From contig NC_073744.1 of NCBI RefSeq assembly GCF_029784135.1, positions 104,701,766-104,765,765 on the forward strand: a DNA stretch of 64,000 nt, read 5' to 3'. The notes below the pieces were generated by a model. It was given only the letters and a program-made list of their open reading frames with translations. It was not told the origin of the DNA and searched no databases. Numbering within the stretch: position 1 is the first letter of the stretch; every line of letters begins with the position of its first letter. A program made the translations under genes and the position numbers. Source of the stretch: Toxorhynchites rutilus septentrionalis (Eukaryota; Arthropoda; Insecta; Diptera; Culicidae). Below are positions 43,590-54,161 of the stretch, piece after piece.

Positions 43590-43605
43590 GGCCCTGAAAA
43601 GCGCC
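43590..43605 (-). other. Histone-type stem-loop of the H2A-1 minus copy
   Basis: The minus strand reads GGCGCTTTTCAGGGCC, an imperfect version of the histone stem-loop. It is followed by ATTAAAC and an AAAGAGT downstream element. Confidence 0.65.
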
Positions 43606-43840
43606 TTGTTTTATGGAATGGTTCCAATTTAGAAAACTTAGTACTCGTGGTATTGAAGAAAACCATTTCGAACGCCCTCGATGCCGCCTTGTTCTGGATT
43701 TGCCACCAAAGCAGTTTGTATAAAGAACAAACTTTTTTCTTCTGCTACCTGATGCCGTTTTGCGATTGCGTTTGCCATTCGCCACTCGCTGCAACTGCCT
43801 GTTGTCTTGATGTCCACCGAACCGAATGTGTTCTGTTCCG

Positions 43841-44048
43841 AATGCGGGTTTTCTTATCGTCGCGAGCAGCTTTGCCAGCTAACTCGATCACTTCGGCGGC
43901 CGAAACTATATAACGCCGGCTAGGTGGACTGGTGCACTGGTTCTAACGCGCTCGGCCTAGCTACTCTTGCGGGGAACTCCAGATCAACACGGTTCGAGCG
44001 GGATTTTGCCTTTCCCTTCACTTTTCCTCCTTTACCATGTCCAGACAT
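43841..44048 (-). pseudogene. Histone H2A pseudogene (H2A-1, minus copy)
   Basis: Starts with ATG at 44048: MSGHGKGGKVKGKAKSRSNR, an excellent H2A N-tail. A deletion after the GLQFP position removes VGRIHRLL and shifts the frame. In the next frame come RKGSS-like, AERVRTSAPVHLAGV-type and VIELAGKAARDDKKTRI residues. The C-terminal docking domain is unrecognisable over the ~230 bp to the stem-loop. The upstream region (44049-44550) includes AT-rich TTAAAAATCCC and a CCAATCA-type box, then the palindrome at 44551-44566. Confidence 0.85.
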
Positions 44049-44550
44049 GGCTGCTTGGGTTGGTTTGTTGATGTGTTGTGATGCGAACCGATGTGGTGTA
44101 CGGTTTGAATGAGAATGATCGTTACGGCAGCGGAGCGGGGATTTTTAAGCTGACTGGCTGGCTCTAGAGTTACGCATGTGTGAGACTGCGACCAATGTTT
44201 CGTTCATTTATTTCTTTTTCCTGCCCAATCGTGCTTCATTCTATTTCGCTGCTGCTCTGGTTGCCCGTTTTGGTCGGTACGATTTGAGGAGCACAAAATG
44301 GACCAATCAAAAATGGGCACATAGTGCATTTTGACAATGCTTGATATTTCACAATTATTCAATTATTTATCTCAAGAAAAATGAAATGTTATTCGTTATG
44401 ATAGATGCGTAGATATATTTCCTATCAATTGATGCAAAAACCTTTGCGATCTATTGAGAAATACTCGAGTTATAAGCGTTCCAAATATTGCATTTTTTCC
44501 TACTTGTTCAGTGCCTAGATTTCCATTTCACCCCCTATATCTTCCGGTTA

Positions 44551-44566
44551 GACGTAGTCCTACGTC
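44551..44566. other. Palindrome end GACGTAGTCCTACGTC
   Basis: A perfect 16-bp palindrome (GACGTAG + GACTACGTC read from either strand, odd only at the two central bases), followed by AAAA. It marks the outer end of the H2A-1 unit in the left arm. Mirror copy at 49363-49378. Confidence 0.75.
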
Positions 44567-44632
44567 AAAAAATATTGTAAACCAAACAAAATGAACAAAA
44601 TATAGTTCAAATTTAAAAAAAAAGGCAAACTT

Positions 44633-45280
44633 TCATTCGGCATCGAACTGTGGAGCAGTCCAGTTCACTCTGCTTTCGCTGCGCTTCGATCTGAGATTGG
44701 ACCCCACCAGTGGTAATCCAACTTGGATATCGTCGTTTGGTTTTTCTGTTCGTTTTTAGCGTTATTCGTATCGTATCTTTTTCTCTCCGCGTCATAAATT
44801 GGACGCTTTGCGTAGTGTGTGATGAGCAAGAAGAAGAGGAAGGCAGGCTCGAGCCCTGCAAAAAACGAACGCATTGCCAAGGACAATAAAATTTCGAAGC
44901 AAGCGTCATCTAATGATGTACGCGATGTTGGTGCAGTGAAAAGCGCTCGCACTGAACCGAGCCTTCGCGAGTGTGACACCGCATCGAACAACAGCAAAGT
45001 GGGCGATTTCGGCGCGTCGATCGAAAATGTAAACTTATAAACCGTTACCCAGGTCGCTCTTGACAAACTCATCAGCTAATTCGCATCGATGAGTGTTACA
45101 GCAGAGTACAGGCTGTGTGGCATAATTCAGTCTTTTTCCAAGCAGTTAACATTGTTTGTTTTCCGTCATCATAAGGGCTTCGTTGGTGCCTTTGAGAATG
45201 TATCAATGCAATAAACTGACGTTATGGCGAAGCAGGCGCCAAAAAATTATTTGAGGAATACCAAGTATCTTGAATGTCTT
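44633..45280 (+). mobile_element. Jockey-type 5' end fragment (Jockey-2)
   Basis: Starts TCATTCGGCATCGAACTG, matching Jockey-1 and Jockey-3. The ~190-bp 5' UTR leads to an ORF1 start at 44821, with degenerate Gag-like sequence further on (LDKLISKF, EYRLCGIIQSFSKQLTLF and FVGAFENVSMQ in shifted frames to about 45220). Zinc knuckles, EN and RT are absent. An inverted copy of the coding part is at 49345 to about 48960. Confidence 0.65.
44821..45040 (+). pseudogene. Jockey-2 ORF1 N-terminus
   Basis: 73 codons beginning MSKKKRKAGSSPAKNERIAK: basic, Ser/Lys/Asn-rich, typical of a Jockey Gag N-terminus. It ends in TAA where the inverted copy shows extra sequence (VNAFTQATT-like), so a deletion here broke the frame. 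Confidence 0.55.
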
Positions 45281-45895
45281 ACTGGAATGTTATAAGTTAT
45301 TTGTGTTCGCGTGCCAGTCGCAAAACTGCCTTCAACTAGTATTGCATTTGCGCTAATATTGATCATAATGAAGCATTGCTACTGTTTTCGAGGTTGTTAT
45401 TAACAAAAAGAGTTTATTTCACCAAGAAATCAAGAAAGTAAATGTGCTGGAAATTTGTATATGATTTAGGTTTCGTAGCAAAACTTCCTCCCCTAAGGAT
45501 GACAGCTGCGCTTATCTCGAGCATGAGAAAGTAATGCAACTTTATCCGTGACCAGTAATATTAACAGAAGCGTTTCGTTTGAGAATAGCGCAAAATGATG
45601 AGAAGTGTTTGTACTCCTAGAAGTTTCAAACCACCAATGTATGGCTCTGTATGCATGCTATGGCGAACGCTTGTTTGGCGCTTGGTTTACATTGTACGAT
45701 CGATGCCTAGAGGTGCGATTCCTTTGAGGCAATACTTAATAACATGTAGTATGATATTTGATACTTGCAAGTTTTGTCATTGCTGTTGTTTCCATACGGT
45801 GCCAAAGATATATTGATGTAATCATGAGATGTGGAATAATAGTGCTGGTGTAACATGTATATAATCGACTGTAGCCGAGTCTATGTCAATTGCGA
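45281..45895. other. Inverted-repeat arm sequence, unassigned
   Basis: No protein is recognised. It pairs with 48290-48900. The two arms differ by many point changes, so they are not recent copies. Confidence 0.4.
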
Positions 45896-46684
45896 AAAAG
45901 GTCACCGGAATAGCGTTCGAGGTACATTTTGAATGCATTGACATGAAATAAATTGCGACATACGATCAGCTAGTGTATTGTTTTGCGAGAGCAAGAATGC
46001 ATCATCAATCAATCATCGTCAACTGATTCTACAATGAAAAAACCATTTCAGAGATTATTCTACTAAGCAGTTGCTTCTAAAATTTCACAGCAGTATAGAA
46101 TAATATCCGAAGGTATAAATAAGCGACGTATATAAAATAACAGCGTAGTTCTAGGTCAACAATGCGGTCGTATCTTGGGCACAACCTCCTATAATTTTTT
46201 TTAAACCGGGAACAAACAATAACTTTTCTTTGTGTTTTCCAGAAGATTAGACATAAAAACATCGATTTATGAAGAAAAGTGAAAATTGTCAAAAACCATC
46301 TTTACGAAAAAGAACATCTCTGATTTTTGGATATGTTAAAGAAAAAATCCTCAGCTTTCAAGAAAATATAAAAATATATAAAAAAGTTATAGGAGTTGTG
46401 TCCAAGATAGGACCGCATTGTTGACGTAGAACTACGCTGTTATTTTATATAAGTCGCTTGTTTATACCTTCGGATATTATTGTATTGTGCTGGGAAATTT
46501 TAGAAACAACTGCTTAGTAGAATAATCTCTGATATGTTTTTATCATTGTAGAATCATTTGACGATAATTCATTGATGATTCATTCTTGCCCTCGCAGAAC
46601 AATACACTAGCTGATCATATGTCGCAATTAATGTCATGTCAATGCATTGAAAATTTACGTCGAACTCTATTCCGGTGGCCTTTT
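45896..46684. mobile_element. Fold-back element, ~390-bp arms
   Basis: The left arm begins GTCACCGGAATAGCGTTCGA and the right arm ends with its complement (…CTCTATTCCGGTGGCC). Both carry ATGCATTGACATGA, GATCAGCTAGTGTATTGTT, ATAATATCCGAAGGTATAAA and a hairpin/GTAGTTCTA-GGTC end motif (46142-46200 and 46390-46440). The centre is at about 46290. No coding frame. The long inverted repeat suggests a fold-back transposon or two hairpin-ended elements arranged head to head. Confidence 0.75.
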
Positions 46685-46964
46685 GACGTGGGACTACGTC
46701 TAACCGGAATATATGGGGGGTAAAATGAAAACATGAACACTGAACATGCAGGAAAAAATGCAAGATTTCGAATGCTTATAACTCGAACATTTCTTACTGG
46801 ATCGGAAAGACGTTTGCATCAATTGATAGGGAATATTTCTACGCGTCTATCGCAATTAATAAAATGTTATTTTGCATTAGATAAATAATTGAATAACTGT
46901 AAAATGTTAAACGTTATCTATACGCCCTAACTGCCTCGTTTTGATTGGGCCGCTTTACGGTTTC

Positions 46965-47440
46965 CCCAACGCAGACTTCAAAACCAAGCAGCCTTGGGGA
47001 AAATCGGAATTGCAAATACATGTAAGTAGGGGGACTTTTGTTCTCTCCGAAATGTGTTCCCTAACACAGACTTCAAAACCAAGCAGCGTTGGAGAAATCG
47101 ACCTTGCAAATACATGAAAGTAGGGGAAACTTTTGTTCCCACCGAAATGTGTTTCCCTAACACAGACTCCTAATTCAAGGAGCGTGGGGAAGTTGGCATT
47201 GCAAATACATGCGATTCGGTGGCATTTTTGTTCCGACTGAAATGTGTTCCCCTAACACGGACTTCAATTCCATGAAGCGAGGGGAAATTGGAATTGAAAA
47301 TACATGCAAATCGGGGCATTTTTGTTCCGACTAAATATGTTTCCTCAACACAGGCTTCAGAACCAAGGTGTCTAGGGAAATTGGGATTACAAATACATGC
47401 AAACTGCGAGTATTTTTGTACTCGCTTGCCTTTGTGCAGA
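46965..47440. repeat. ~94-bp minisatellite, five units
   Basis: The landmark AAATACATG occurs at about 47015, 47108, 47202, 47298 and 47392. Units also share CCCTAACACAGACTTC and CCAAGCAGCGTTGG-type sequence and GGGGAAATCGG. Two more units are at 4815-5000. Confidence 0.85.
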
Positions 47441-47481
47441 CTAGAGTGCGTTTCTCTAATACGGTCTTCTAAACATAGGTA

Positions 47482-48081
47482 CAGCGCTAACTCGATTATA
47501 TACGGTTTCTGATTTCTTTTTACTGTACATAATCGAATCCTGTATATAATCGAGTCGAAAAAAAAATTTTTTATTCGTTTTTTGCATGTATTTTTTTGTT
47601 TTTTGAATATAAAAGAGGAATTTGGTTTCGATTTATCCCCTTAAAGTCAGAAAACACCTTTCTCACATGAAAAAAAATAAATTTATCCAGACTCTCTCAG
47701 GAGGGTATAGACGATTATATTTGATGAAAAAAATCCTTCTACCCATATGTTCGAATTTCAACAATGACAGAGTTATATACCTTTTTTTTGTTTCGTACTC
47801 TGTTGCCTCAAACCCAATTTCTTTCTTTCTTAATTTGGCTGCAATATCGATATAAACAATTTCTAGTGAAAATTCAAGAAAATCTTCAGAAAACACGATT
47901 TTTACCCCACTGTACATGTAATAGCCACTTAAATTGCACCTGAACGATGAAAGGTTAGAGTTCTTTTTGAAATCAGTCATATTTGAAATATAAAAAAATC
48001 CAAACTGTATACAAACGAGTCCAAAATTGTATATAATCGAATCACATATAATCGAGTCTGTATATAATCGAGTCCGACCTG
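47482..48081. mobile_element. 600-bp MITE with TA target duplication (pogo/Tigger-like ends)
   Basis: The left end is TA + CAGCGCTAACTCGATTATAT; the right end, read from the minus strand, is TA + CAGGTCGGACTCGATTATAT. Further copies of GACTCGATTATAT are repeated inside the right end. CAG-starting termini with a TA duplication and CTCGATTAT are typical of pogo/Tigger-type elements. The interior is AT-rich and non-coding. Confidence 0.75.
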
Positions 48082-49362
48082 TACCTGGTAAAATCGTATA
48101 GACACTAGAGACATGGCATTTGTTCAAACTTTTTACTCACAACGTAAATATATTGAAATCAATTCGTATTGTCTCATTCAATTTCATTCAATTCAATTTA
48201 ATCAATACAAACAAATGATTACTAAGCTAAGGTAGTCCCACGTCAACCTTGCGGTTATATCATAGATATAACCCACCCATTTTTTTAGTAATTGACATAG
48301 ACTCGGCTACAGTCGATTATATACATGTTGCACCAGCACCATTATTCCACATCTCATAACTACATCAATATATCTTTGGCACCGTGAGGAAACAACAACA
48401 ATGACAACACATGCAAGTATCAAATATCATGCTACATGTTATTTAGTATTGCCTCAGTGGAATTACACCTCTAGACATCGTTCGTACAACGTAAATCAAG
48501 CGCCAAACAAGCGTTCGCCATAGCACGCATACAGAGCCATATATTGGTGGCTTGAAACTACTGAGAATATAAACACTTCTCATCATTTTGCGTTATTCTC
48601 AAAAGAAACGATTCTGTTTATATTACTGGCCTCGAAAAAAGTTACATTACTTTCTCATGCTCGAGATAAGCGCAGCTGCCACCCTTAGTGGAGAAAGTTT
48701 TGCTACTGGCAAGCGAAACCTAATCACATACAACATTCCAGAACGACATTTACTTTCTTGGTGTCTAAACATGACAAATATACTCTTTTTGGTAATATCA
48801 ACAACTTCGAAAACAGTAGCATTGTTTTATTATGATCAATATTAGCGCAATCCTAGTTGAAGGCAGTTTTGCGACTGGCACACGAACCCAAAACATTTAT
48901 AACATTCCAGTACGACATTCAAGATGCTTGGTATTCCCCAAATGATTTATTGGCGCACAACCTTGATGCCTTTAATCCATTCATGCAATGTCAAAGGTAC
49001 CAACGAAGCCATTATGATGACGAAAAACAAACAATGTTAACTGCTTGGAAAAAAACTGAATTATGCCACACAGCTTGTACTCTGATGTAACACCCATCGA
49101 TGCGAATTTGCTGATGAGTTTGTCAAGAGCGACCGCCTTCACCACCAGCGGGGAGGTGCTTGATTTTGGTTGTTGCCTGGGTAAAGGCGTTTACATTTTC
49201 GACCGACGCGCCGAAGTCGCCTACTTCGCTGTTGTTCGATGCGGTGTCACACTCGCGAAGGCACGGTTCAGTGCGAGCGTTTTTCACTGCACCAACATCG
49301 CGTGCATTATTAGATGACGCTTGTCTCGAAATTTGATTGCCCCTGGCAATGCGTTCGCTTTT

Positions 49363-49880
49363 GACGTAGGACTACGTCTAACCGGAAGATATAGGGGGTG
49401 AAATGGAAATCTAGGCACTGAACAAGTAGGAAAAAATGCAAGATTTGGAACGCTTATAACTCGAGCATTTCTCAATAGATCGCAAAGGTTTTTGCATCAA
49501 TTGATAGGAAATATCATTACGAATCTATCATTACGAATAACATTTCATTTTTCTTGAGATAAATAATTGAATAATTGTGAAATATCAAGCATTGTCAAAA
49601 TGCACTATGTGCCCATTTTTTATTGGTCCATTTTGTGCTCCTCAAATCGTACCGACCAAAACGGGCAACCAGAGCAGCAGCGAAATAGAATGAAGCACGA
49701 TTGGAAAGAAAAAAGAAAAAAATGAACGAAACATTGGTCGCAGTCTCACACATGCGTAATTCTCGAGCCAGCCAGTCAGCTTAAAAATTCCCGCTCCGCT
49801 GCCGTAACGATCATTCTCATTCAAACCGTACACCACATCGGTTCGCATTACAACACATCAACAAACCAACACAAGCAGCC
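49363..49880 (+). promoter_or_regulatory. H2A-1 upstream region with palindrome end
   Basis: Palindrome 49363-49378, then the conserved subterminal block. A TTATTGGTCCATTTTGTG (CCAAT on the minus strand) and a TATA-like TTAAAAATTCCCG at about 49781-49793 lie ~90 bp before the H2A ATG. Similar copies at 35268-35735 and 44049-44566. Confidence 0.6.
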
Positions 49881-50088
49881 ATGTCTGGACATGGTAAAGG
49901 AGGAAAAGTGAAGGGAAAGGCAAAATCCCGCTCGAACCGTGTTGATCTTGCGTTCCCCGCAAGGGTAGCTAGGCCGAGCGCGTTAGTACCAGTGCACCAG
50001 TCCACCTAGCCGGCGTTATATAGTTTCGGCCGCCGAAGTGATCGAGTTAGCTGGTAAAGCTGCTCGCGACGATAAGAAAACCCGCATT
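49881..50088 (+). pseudogene. Histone H2A pseudogene (H2A-1, plus copy)
   Basis: ATG at 49881: MSGHGKGGKVKGKAKSRSNR, then VDLAFP in place of AGLQFP and a deletion of the VGRIHRLL region that shifts frame. The remainder reads in another frame as RKG, ARPSALVPVHQ (in frame 1) or AERVSTSAPVHLAGV (shifted), and VIELAGKAARDDKKTRI. The docking domain is lost. An imperfect stem-loop GGCGCTTTTCAGGGCC is at 50324-50339. Mirror of 43841-44048. Confidence 0.88.
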
Positions 50089-50405
50089 CGGAATTGAACA
50101 CATTCGGTTCGGTGGACATCAAGACAACAGGCAGTTGCAGCGAGTGGCGAGTGGCAAACGCAATCGCAAAACGGCATCAGGTAGCAGAAGAAAAAAGTTT
50201 GTTCTTTATACAAACTGCTTTGGTGACAAATCCAGAACAAGGCGACATCAAGGGCGTTCGAAATGGTTTTTTTCACAACCACGAGTACTAAGTTTTCTAA
50301 ATTGGAACCATTCCATAAAACAAGGCGCTTTTCAGGGCCATTAAACCTTCCAAAAAAGAGTTTAGGAAATACAGTTCAATGCTTTCTAAAACATTATCCA
50401 AAAAA

Positions 50406-52906
50406 CAGGAAGTGGGTTATATCTATGGTATAACCGCAAGGGTGACGTAGGACTATCGTTGATTTAGAGATCATTTGTATGAAGTTGAATCTGAATTCAT
50501 TCTGAATGAATGAATATTTGGAGAACTTCGAAAACGAGAGCGTTACGTTGGAGGCACAAGGTTTTATGCATCCAATATTGGATACGGAAATATCCTACTG
50601 ATGGGGAAGAATAATCTTCAGAAGCTATCCTGTTGATTGCGATTGATTGAATATATATTTTGAAAATTCCCAAAGGAACTGGCAGATTATTTTCAGTAAC
50701 GATTAGATATTTCCACATTTTCCTCGATACTGGAAGCCCACCAGTGGTTAATGCCAACTCGATAACCACCTGTTAATAGCACTTGATTGAAACATATTTG
50801 GTCACAGTGTTACATGGATAGAAAACATTCAATTAAACTCTTTCACATGAATATATTTTGAAAATTCCCAGAGGAACTGGCAGATTATTTTCAGTAACGA
50901 TTAGTTATTTCCACATTTTCCTCGATACTGGAAGCCCACCAGTGGTTAATGCCAACTCGATAACCACCTGTTAATAGCACTTGATTAAAACATATTTGGT
51001 CACAGTGTTACATGGATAGAAAACATTCAATTAAATTCATTCACATGAATATATTTTGAAAATTCCCAAAGGAACTGGCAGATTATTTTCAGTAACGATT
51101 AGATATTTCCACATTTTCCTCGATACTGGAAGCCCACCAGTGGTTAATGCCAACTCGATAACCACCTGTTAATAGCACTTGCTTGAAACATATTTGGTCA
51201 CAGTGTTACATGGATAGAAAACATTCAATTAAACTCTTTCACATGAATATATTTTGAAAATTCCCAGAGGAACTGGCAGATTATTTTCAGTAACGATTAG
51301 TTATTTCCACATTTTCCTCGATACTGGAAGCCCACCAGTGGTTAATACCAACTCGATAACCACCTGCTAATAGCACTTGATTGAAACATATTTGGTCACA
51401 GTGTTACATGGATAGAAAACATTCAATTAAACTCTTTCACATGAATATATTTTGAAAATTCCCAGAGGAACTGGCAGATTATTTTCAGTAACGATTAGTT
51501 ATTTCCACATTTTCCTCGATACTGGAAGCCCACCAGTGGTTAATACCAACTCGATAACCACCTGTTGATAGCACTTGATTAAAACATATTTGGTCACAGT
51601 GTTACATGGATAGAAAACATTCAATTAAACTCTTTCACATGAATATATTTTGAAAATTCCCAAAGGAACTGGAAGATTATTTTCCAGCAATGATTAGATC
51701 TTTCCGGAACTTTCTCGATGCTGAATGGCATCCTAACGGAAAGAGTTCTGCGCGTGTATGTGTCGATCCTTCGCCGTCCACCTCCTCCAGCACGTTAGGC
51801 AACGATGCTGTCTTGTCGATGTCCTCACGAAAAATTAATGTGTCTCACCACCAGAATATCGCTTAAGTATGCTTTTTGTGTGTACAATCGAGAGAAGGTG
51901 TGGTTTACAATGGCAATTTGGAAGGCAAACTAGAGGGGAATGAACTCTCTGAGCTCGGAACTTTCGGCGACTGAGCAATAATCGATTGCGGGCGCATACA
52001 ATATTGGATACGGAAATATCCTACTGATGGGGAAGAATAATCTTCTGAAGCTATCCTGTTAATTGCGATTGATTGAAAAACCACAAAACCAAATGTATTT
52101 GGTCACAGTGTTACATGGATAGAAAACATTCAATTAAACTCTTTCACATGAATATATTTTGAAAATTCCCAAAGAAACTGTATTTCACATTAATAGCACT
52201 TGAGGCGGCAATCTAAATTTCACATTAATAGCACTTGATTGAAACATATTTGGTCACAGTGTAACATGGATAGAAAACATTCAATTAAACTCTTTCACAT
52301 GAATATATTTTGAAAATTCCCAGAGGAACTGGCAGATTATTTTCAGTAACGATTAGATATTTCCACATTTTCCTCGATACTGGAAGCCCACCAGTGGTTA
52401 ATGCCAACTCGATAACCACCTGTTAATAGCCGCGCGTGTATGTGTGTGTAGCGATGTCTTCCCAGGGAACCGTTTGTGGCATCACTCTCCTCCTGATAGA
52501 TTCCCTTCTGGCCTAGGGTGCACAAACAGGCTCTTGGTGACACCGTTCATCCGCGCTTTCATGATAAATAAAGAGCTTCACCGCAACAGCGACAACATGC
52601 TCCAATCGCTGTTCAATTAGAACTGAGTGGATTTCCGAGCGCCGCTCGCTTATATACCGATTGGTGATTTCAATAGCCTGTTTTGAAAGCAATTTTAAGA
52701 CTATTGAAACAAGTTTTTGGATCAAAAAGTAACAAGTATATAACGCGTAGACATTTTATCTTTCGAATGAAGTGTTTATCATACCATTTCGTTCAGTTGT
52801 TTAGGAGCTAATAACGCTCAAAATCTCGGTCTCCGGCGTAACGCTTTCGTTTTCGAAACTTTGATTTTACACCCCGGTATAGAAATGAAAGACGTAGTCC
52901 TACGTC
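50406..52906 (+). mobile_element. Satellite-bearing element E3
   Basis: The hairpin end CAGGAAGTGGGTTATATC is at 50406 and the palindrome end GACGTAGTCCTACGTC at 52891-52906. It interrupts the H2A flank: the uninterrupted site ATATCCAAAATAATAATAAA is at 54217-54236 and, inverted, near 43520-43540. Comparison indicates insertion in a short A/T run with only 2-4 bp duplicated. The body has the 198-bp array, the E core (51715-52110), satellite fragments and the GTGCACAAACAGGCTC / TATATAAG right end. No transposase. Confidence 0.82.
50665..51715. repeat. 198-bp satellite array in E3
   Basis: AGGAACTGG landmarks at 50674, 50872, 51070, 51268, 51466 and 51664: five exact 198-bp steps. Units are more uniform than in E1. 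A stray partial unit is at about 52240-52430. Confidence 0.93.
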
Positions 52907-53616
52907 AATAATAATAAAACACAAATTGATTTTTTCATAATTTGTTTGCCAGGATCTGATGAGTATGTGAATTTGGCAGTTGTTCTGAGCTTATTGATTG
53001 TTGGGGACTTTCCTGATTATTCAATTTTCACCAATTCTTAAATTGTTTCCAGATTGAAAATACAGTAATTTACTATTAGTTTGACATTTAGCTAATTGGA
53101 CGGACATGTAATGCGACTTATTTAGTTGGACATTTTTGTAAACATAGAGATCCAAATTATGACCCCACATTGAAAGTCGACACTGTACCACTGTCATCGC
53201 AAATGTTCAATTACAGGTTCAAATCGCCTCCAATGCGACACTGAGTGGCGCTTCGGTACGTTGCATTGAATGTAATTTACTGTAAAATATGTCACAAGCT
53301 GGATGGGAAGAAATTTTCCAACTGTGAAAGATGAGGCGAGTGGCAAATGCAATCGCTAAACAGAAAGGTTTAGCCGAACAAGATGGGGATATCGAGTGAC
53401 AACAAAACAATAAACTCTTTAGATTGAAGATAATTTTGTGATCCTGAAAAGGACCCTTTTCAGCCTGCATGTGAATCCAACGAGCGAACAAATCGTAATG
53501 AATGTATTTTTTTTGCCATCGCTCCCTTTTAACGCTCATTCGTTCGTCTCGTTGGACTCGCCCCTCTGGCTGAGTCTGCCGATTTGTCTCTATCCTGTGA
53601 GTGTGTACCGCTTGAG

Positions 53617-53624
53617 TATAAAAC
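53617..53624 (+). promoter_or_regulatory. TATA box of the middle H2A copy
   Basis: GAGTATAAAACACGCGGACC; preceded by CTCATTCGTTCGTCTCG and followed ~70 bp on by the degenerate H2A start. Confidence 0.65.
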
Positions 53625-53691
53625 ACGCGGACCCCAAAAAAATATCTTATTTTCTTTCAAACCGTAAACCCGTGTGGTTGTACGGCATCGG

Positions 53692-53922
53692 CATCGTGGA
53701 CGTAACAAACGAGGACAAGTTATGGGAAAGGCAAAGTCCCACTCGAACCGTGCAGGTTGCAGTTCTTCGTAGGTGTATCCGCCAATTGCTCCGCAAGGGT
53801 AGCTAGGCCGAGCGCGTTAGTACCAGTGCACCAGTCTACCTAGCCGGCGTTATATAATTTCGGCCGCCGAAGTGATCGAGTTGGCTGGTAAAGCTGCTCG
53901 CGACGATAAGAAAAACCGCATT
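53692..53922 (+). pseudogene. Histone H2A pseudogene, hybrid of the two subtypes
   Basis: The first part matches H2A-2 (degenerate start, [18 protein letters not shown], then an insertion-like QVAVLRRCIRQ where [11 protein letters not shown] is expected). From about 53795 it matches H2A-1 (RKGS, AERVSTSAPVYLAGV, VIELAGKAARDDKKNRI). This chimera implies unequal crossing-over or gene conversion between subtypes. Stem-loop GGCGCTTTTCAGGGCC at 54146-54161 (H2A-1 type). Confidence 0.82.
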
Positions 53923-54145
53923 CAGAACAGAACACATCAAGACAACAACAGGCAGTTGCAGGCAGTGGCGAGTGGCAAACGCAATCGCAAAACGGCATCA
54001 AGTAGCAGAAGAAATAAGTTTGTTCTTAATACAAACTGCTTTGGTGGCAAATTCAGAACAAGGCGGCATCGAGGGCGTTCGAAATGTTTTTTTTTCAAAA
54101 CCACGAGTACTAAGTTTTCTAATTTGGAACCATTCCATAAAACAA

Positions 54146-54161
54146 GGCGCTTTTCAGGGCC
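54146..54161 (+). other. Histone-type stem-loop of the middle H2A copy
   Basis: GGCGCTTTTCAGGGCC with a downstream AAAAAAGAGTTTAGG; same as at 50324. Confidence 0.65.

Larger units (their letters stand above)
43533..45895. repeat. Left arm of a large inverted repeat
   Basis: Pairs with 48290-50400 in reverse orientation: 43533-44566 with 49363-50400 (H2A-1 unit) and about 44868-45895 with 48290-49345 (Jockey ORF1-derived and unassigned sequence). The right arm lacks the ~290 bp around the Jockey 5' UTR (44575-44860). The spacer of ~2.4 kb is filled by elements annotated separately. Confidence 0.88.
46682..48290 (-). mobile_element. Palindrome/hairpin-ended element F
   Basis: One end is TTTTGACGTGGGACTACGTC (46681-46700), the other a minus-strand hairpin end at 48225-48290 (A-run, GGGTGGGTTATATC, GATATAACC, GCAAGGTTGACGTGGGACTA). 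The subterminal block matches G1. The interior holds a ~94-bp minisatellite and a TA-flanked MITE. No transposase frame. Confidence 0.6.
48290..50400. repeat. Right arm of the large inverted repeat
   Basis: The reverse complement of 43533-45895, with a ~290-bp deletion at 49346-49362. Here the Jockey ORF1-like sequence (read on the minus strand from GAACGCATTGCC at 49349) abuts TTTTGACGTAGG directly. The match ends at 50400, where E3 is inserted, and resumes at 52907. Confidence 0.88.

Noticed and set aside
49880..50340. Functional histone H2A gene
   Set aside because: The N-tail is perfect but the core has a frame-shifting deletion and the docking domain is absent; all five H2A copies are broken.
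52430..52640. Possible degenerate histone H2B or H4 gene on the minus strand of E3 (also 25170-25340 in E2), downstream of TATATAAG
   Set aside because: Short stretches can be aligned by eye to H2B (K-A..MN..VN..F) and equally to H4 (GVTKS versus GITKP). Neither gives a continuous match or a stem-loop, so it is not annotated. A profile search of this segment would decide.
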